In this document: piece after piece, positions 30,665-32,974 of the stretch | Numbering within the stretch: the first letter of the stretch is position 1 | Layout: every line of letters starts with the position of its first letter | DNA from: Larix sibirica | Lineage: Eukaryota > Streptophyta > Pinopsida > Pinales > Pinaceae | Length of the DNA stretch: 32,974 nucleotides | Direction: 5' to 3' | Assembly: GCA_004151065.3 (NCBI GenBank) | Contig: NWUY0300069069.1 | Location: 14,071-47,044 of the forward strand | Notes under the pieces: model-generated | Seen by the model: only the letters and a program-made list of their open reading frames with translations | What the model was told of the DNA's origin: nothing | The model's database searches: none | Position numbers and translations under genes: made by a program

Positions 30665-31470
30665 TGACATGAACTATGGCCACACCCCTATATTGTGACA
30701 ATCAGAGAAGTGGTTGGAATAGAAGAAAATAAAATGATACTTTGGGAGAGTTTTAAAGTGTATAATGCCCATTTTGTATTGTTGAGAAAGTCACTTGCTA
30801 GGATTTTAATAATTTCTTTGGAGGTTGTTGCTGAAAGTAGTGGGAAGGCTCTTTGTTTACTCGATTTCTCCCATTTTGTCCCTAATCCGTTCCTAGTTAA
30901 GGCAAAGAATGTCTTTTACAGAACATACTTTTATGATAGTGAAGGCACTCACCTTAGCCATATTAGGACTTGATTTTTAGGTTTTGTGGCATCTAATGGG
31001 TGCACTACCCTCACATCACCTTGAGCTCCCACCTCTCCTTGTAGAGATCCAAAACAAGGTTTTGATTAGAAGCTCCTCGTCTACCAGGCATCAATCCAAG
31101 CTCACCAAGTAAGAGCATCTCCCTTCCTCTAAGGAGGCCATTTAAAGATGTGGTGGGTTTAGTCAACAATCTTCAATCCTTGCAAGCAAGAAGATTTATA
31201 GTAGAGAAATGAATTGTACCCCAACAGATGAATTGAATTGTAAAACAAGAGAATGATATGTGATTTGCTACTAATAAATGTTAGAACCTAATTTTATTGG
31301 ATCTTATCCTTGAGGCAACAAAAAGATGCTCTCCAATCAAGCATTCTTAAAGTTGCATAGAGTTTATTGCCTTGATAATAACCATAAATAAAGGAATAAT
31401 ATTATGAGATCAATTTAATTTTTTCTTTCAAAGAAAAATTCAAAAAAGGTCAAGAGCGGTGGTGACTCGT
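30665..31470. other. Interval between two copia-type relics; one unexplained open frame
   Basis: An open frame at 30695-30973 (+, 92 codons) lies where later copia pol would be expected, but its residues do not match reverse transcriptase or RNase H. The rest has no frame of note. Towards 31470 it should be the 5' internal region of the minus-strand element whose primer site is at 31478-31489. Confidence 0.35.
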
Positions 31471-31477
31471 TCTTGTA

Positions 31478-31489
31478 GCTTTGATACCA
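31478..31489 (-). other. Primer-binding site of a copia-type LTR element
   Basis: On the minus strand the 12 bases read TGGTATCAAAGC. This is the plant copia primer-binding word complementary to the 3' end of initiator Met-tRNA (usual form TGGTATCAGAGC). It follows directly after the TTTTAACA end of the LTR, so the element points to lower coordinates, opposite to the copia pol relic at 29800-30660. Confidence 0.75.
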
Positions 31490-31891
31490 TGTTAAAATTA
31501 CGAATGCAAAAATTCACAGAAAAAGTAGATTCACCCACATGAACATAGAGTTATAGCAAAGGAAACCTTGTGAGAAGAAGTCCACTCAAGCCAATTTGAT
31601 GCTTTATATTGTGCGTCACATGATGATTACAAAGAGGATCGAGATTTCTATATATAGCAATTAGCTCTAGGCTAACTATTACACTAATTATGGTTCACTA
31701 AGCCACCTTCTAACTATGATATTGATAAGAACCACTAAGCAACCTTCTAACTATGATATTGATAAGAACCACTAAGCAACCTTCTAACTATGACATTAAT
31801 GATAGACCATTAGGGTCTTTAATTAAAGGAACTTAATCTCCACTAAGTCAAGATTCAATAAGTACAAAGTAGAGTATTAATGCCACCAACA
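31490..31891 (-). mobile_element. Copia-type LTR (5' LTR of a minus-strand element)
   Basis: The minus-strand LTR ends in TTTTAACA next to the primer-binding site, has a TATA-box-like GCTATATATAGA at 31647-31658 about 160 bases upstream of that end, and may start with TGTTGGTGGCATTAATACTC at 31891 (TG...CA ends). The start is uncertain because no second LTR is in the window. It contains a 37-base tandem repeat. No coding sequence belonging to this element was recognised on the minus strand below 31478, so it is truncated, decayed or nested. Confidence 0.6.
31694..31804. repeat. 37-bp tandem repeat, three copies, inside the LTR
   Basis: The unit ACCACTAAGCAACCTTCTAA plus CTATGATATTGATAAGA starts at 31694, 31731 and 31768; copies 2 and 3 are nearly identical. 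It lies upstream of the TATA-like box in the LTR orientation, in the U3 region where such repeats can act as enhancers in other elements (inference). Confidence 0.92.
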
Positions 31892-31899
31892 TAGAGGTC

Positions 31900-32974
31900 G
31901 CCTTGTTCATAGTTTATAAGAAGATGTTTGAACTTAATGATGTATTTTGATACTTGCCAAACATAATGATAACAATGTATATAAGTTGTTGAAGCTTTTA
32001 GAGCCCCTTTGTTGAGGAGCAATGTGAGGACACCGAGTGTCAAATGCTGCTTTGGTGAAGTTGCAAGATTGTGCTAAAGAGCTTCATTGTCATGTAAGGT
32101 AAGGACATTGGGTGCCAACTGATGCCCCAATGAAGTCTTAGAATGACATATTTCTTTATTGCTAAATAGGGTAAGGATGTTTTGAACATAAACTAATACA
32201 TTAATTGGGTTGTGTGAATACTAAATTTATGCATAACTAAAACTTGAGCTTTGACAACATCTACTCCAAATAAGATCATTATTAGAGATTCATTAATTAG
32301 GTGAAAGGTAGACATAGACGTTCCCAATCACCAAATGCAAAGATGAGTGAACCACCCCAAAGCCTCTCAACATATGTATGGCATATGAGTAGAGGTGCAT
32401 GCGAAGAAGTATTCACAAGTTGGATGAAACTACTAGGAGGGAAAATGCAAATGAAATGGGCAAGTGTGCATGTGTGAGACAAGATGGTAAAAAGGGAAGG
32501 TGAGTGTGTATGTATATCACAAACCAACAAACATCCCATTATGCATCTGTACTGGGTCATTGAAAGAAATATGTCGAAAATGAATACTTCATATGCTACT
32601 AAATATGTTTGTGTGAGGTTGTTAGAGAAAATTGGGAGCAAATATCTTGGAAAATAGCATTGATGAAATCTCGATGCTCAAAAGTGTTAGGAATGACCAT
32701 CCATTTGTAAAAATCCATCAAAATATGACCAAGAAATTGAAAGTGTAGGTTGTGTAAAATAAAAGGTAAAGCTTGGTTGATGTGGCAAGAGGGAGTACTT
32801 GTGATGTCGTGATAAAGTGTTGATGTGGATGTGTTGACATGGATTTGAGATGGTAGAGGTATGCTCTAATCCCATTTTTGTGTGATTTCCTAAGTTGCAC
32901 GAAACGGGGAAACGAAGAAACATTGGAAACGCGACCCCCCCAAATTTTGGAAATGGGGAAACATGATATATATA
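31900..32974. other. No recognised gene; GGGGAAAC-rich end
   Basis: Minus-strand open frames (32297-32641, 114 codons; 32687-32923) are rich in Ser, His, Thr and Leu and show no motif. Two segments, 32010-32060 and 32100-32150, share the order GAGGACACCGAGTGTCAA.TG / AAGGACATTGGGTGCCAACTG, a diverged direct repeat. The last 70 bases contain several copies of a GGAAAC/GGGGAAAC word and a C run. The sequence stops inside this region. Confidence 0.4.

Noticed and set aside
32297-32923. Minus-strand frames of 114 and 78 codons near the right end
   Set aside because: Ser/His/Thr/Leu-rich composition without any motif; they overlap another frame and probably reflect base composition.

Overview
The window looks like nuclear DNA of a land plant with a large, repeat-rich genome, most likely a seed plant and possibly a gymnosperm. 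It is strongly AT-rich, has long stretches without open frames, and carries decayed plant-type elements: a CACTA/Tnp2 transposase, a Ty1/copia polymerase, an LTR next to an initiator-Met-tRNA primer site, and tRNA-headed SINEs. The organism call is an inference. I see no bacterial operons, CRISPR arrays, rRNA or functional tRNA genes, and no gene that is intact from start to stop.

Layout. 1-1700: AT-rich DNA with a diverged triplicated segment. 1700-3200: a broken CACTA Tnp2 transposase (+), followed by a tRNA-derived SINE (-) at about 3300-3480. 3500-5350: no recognisable gene. 5358-6420: a decayed minus-strand reading frame of unknown identity, richer in GC than its surroundings. 6500-9450: relics and local tandem duplications, including one ambiguous base (9209) and a C-run tract. 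9740-11590: tandem repeats, then the first copy (R1) of a dispersed repeat with a tRNA-like head. 12150-12690: first copy of a duplicated 5'-gene-like block (unit A). 12750-13425: a tandem array split by a SINE (-) with an 11-bp flanking duplication. 13620-15700: second copy (R2) of the dispersed repeat, expanded into a minisatellite. 16395-18345: unit B. 18600-20520: a LINE-type RNase H fragment and other minus-strand coding relics. 21050-24020: units C1 and C2, with the best preserved signal-peptide exon at 21115-21166. 24880-27540: a possible remnant genic island with a GC-rich exon-like segment (+) and several minus-strand exon-like frames. 27550-29790: nothing recognised. 29800-30660: a dead Ty1/copia reverse transcriptase (+). 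31478-31890: a copia-type LTR with primer-binding site in the opposite orientation. 31900-32974: nothing recognised apart from a GGGGAAAC-rich end.

Two patterns dominate. First, a segmental duplication: units A + B (12150-18345) parallel C1 + C2 (21050-24020), and the A + B copy was opened by about 3.7 kb of younger repeats. Second, short direct tandem duplications (25-180 bp) recur in at least fifteen places. No gene in the window can be assigned a working pathway. The least-explained pieces are the repeated signal-peptide exon block and the 25-27 kb island.
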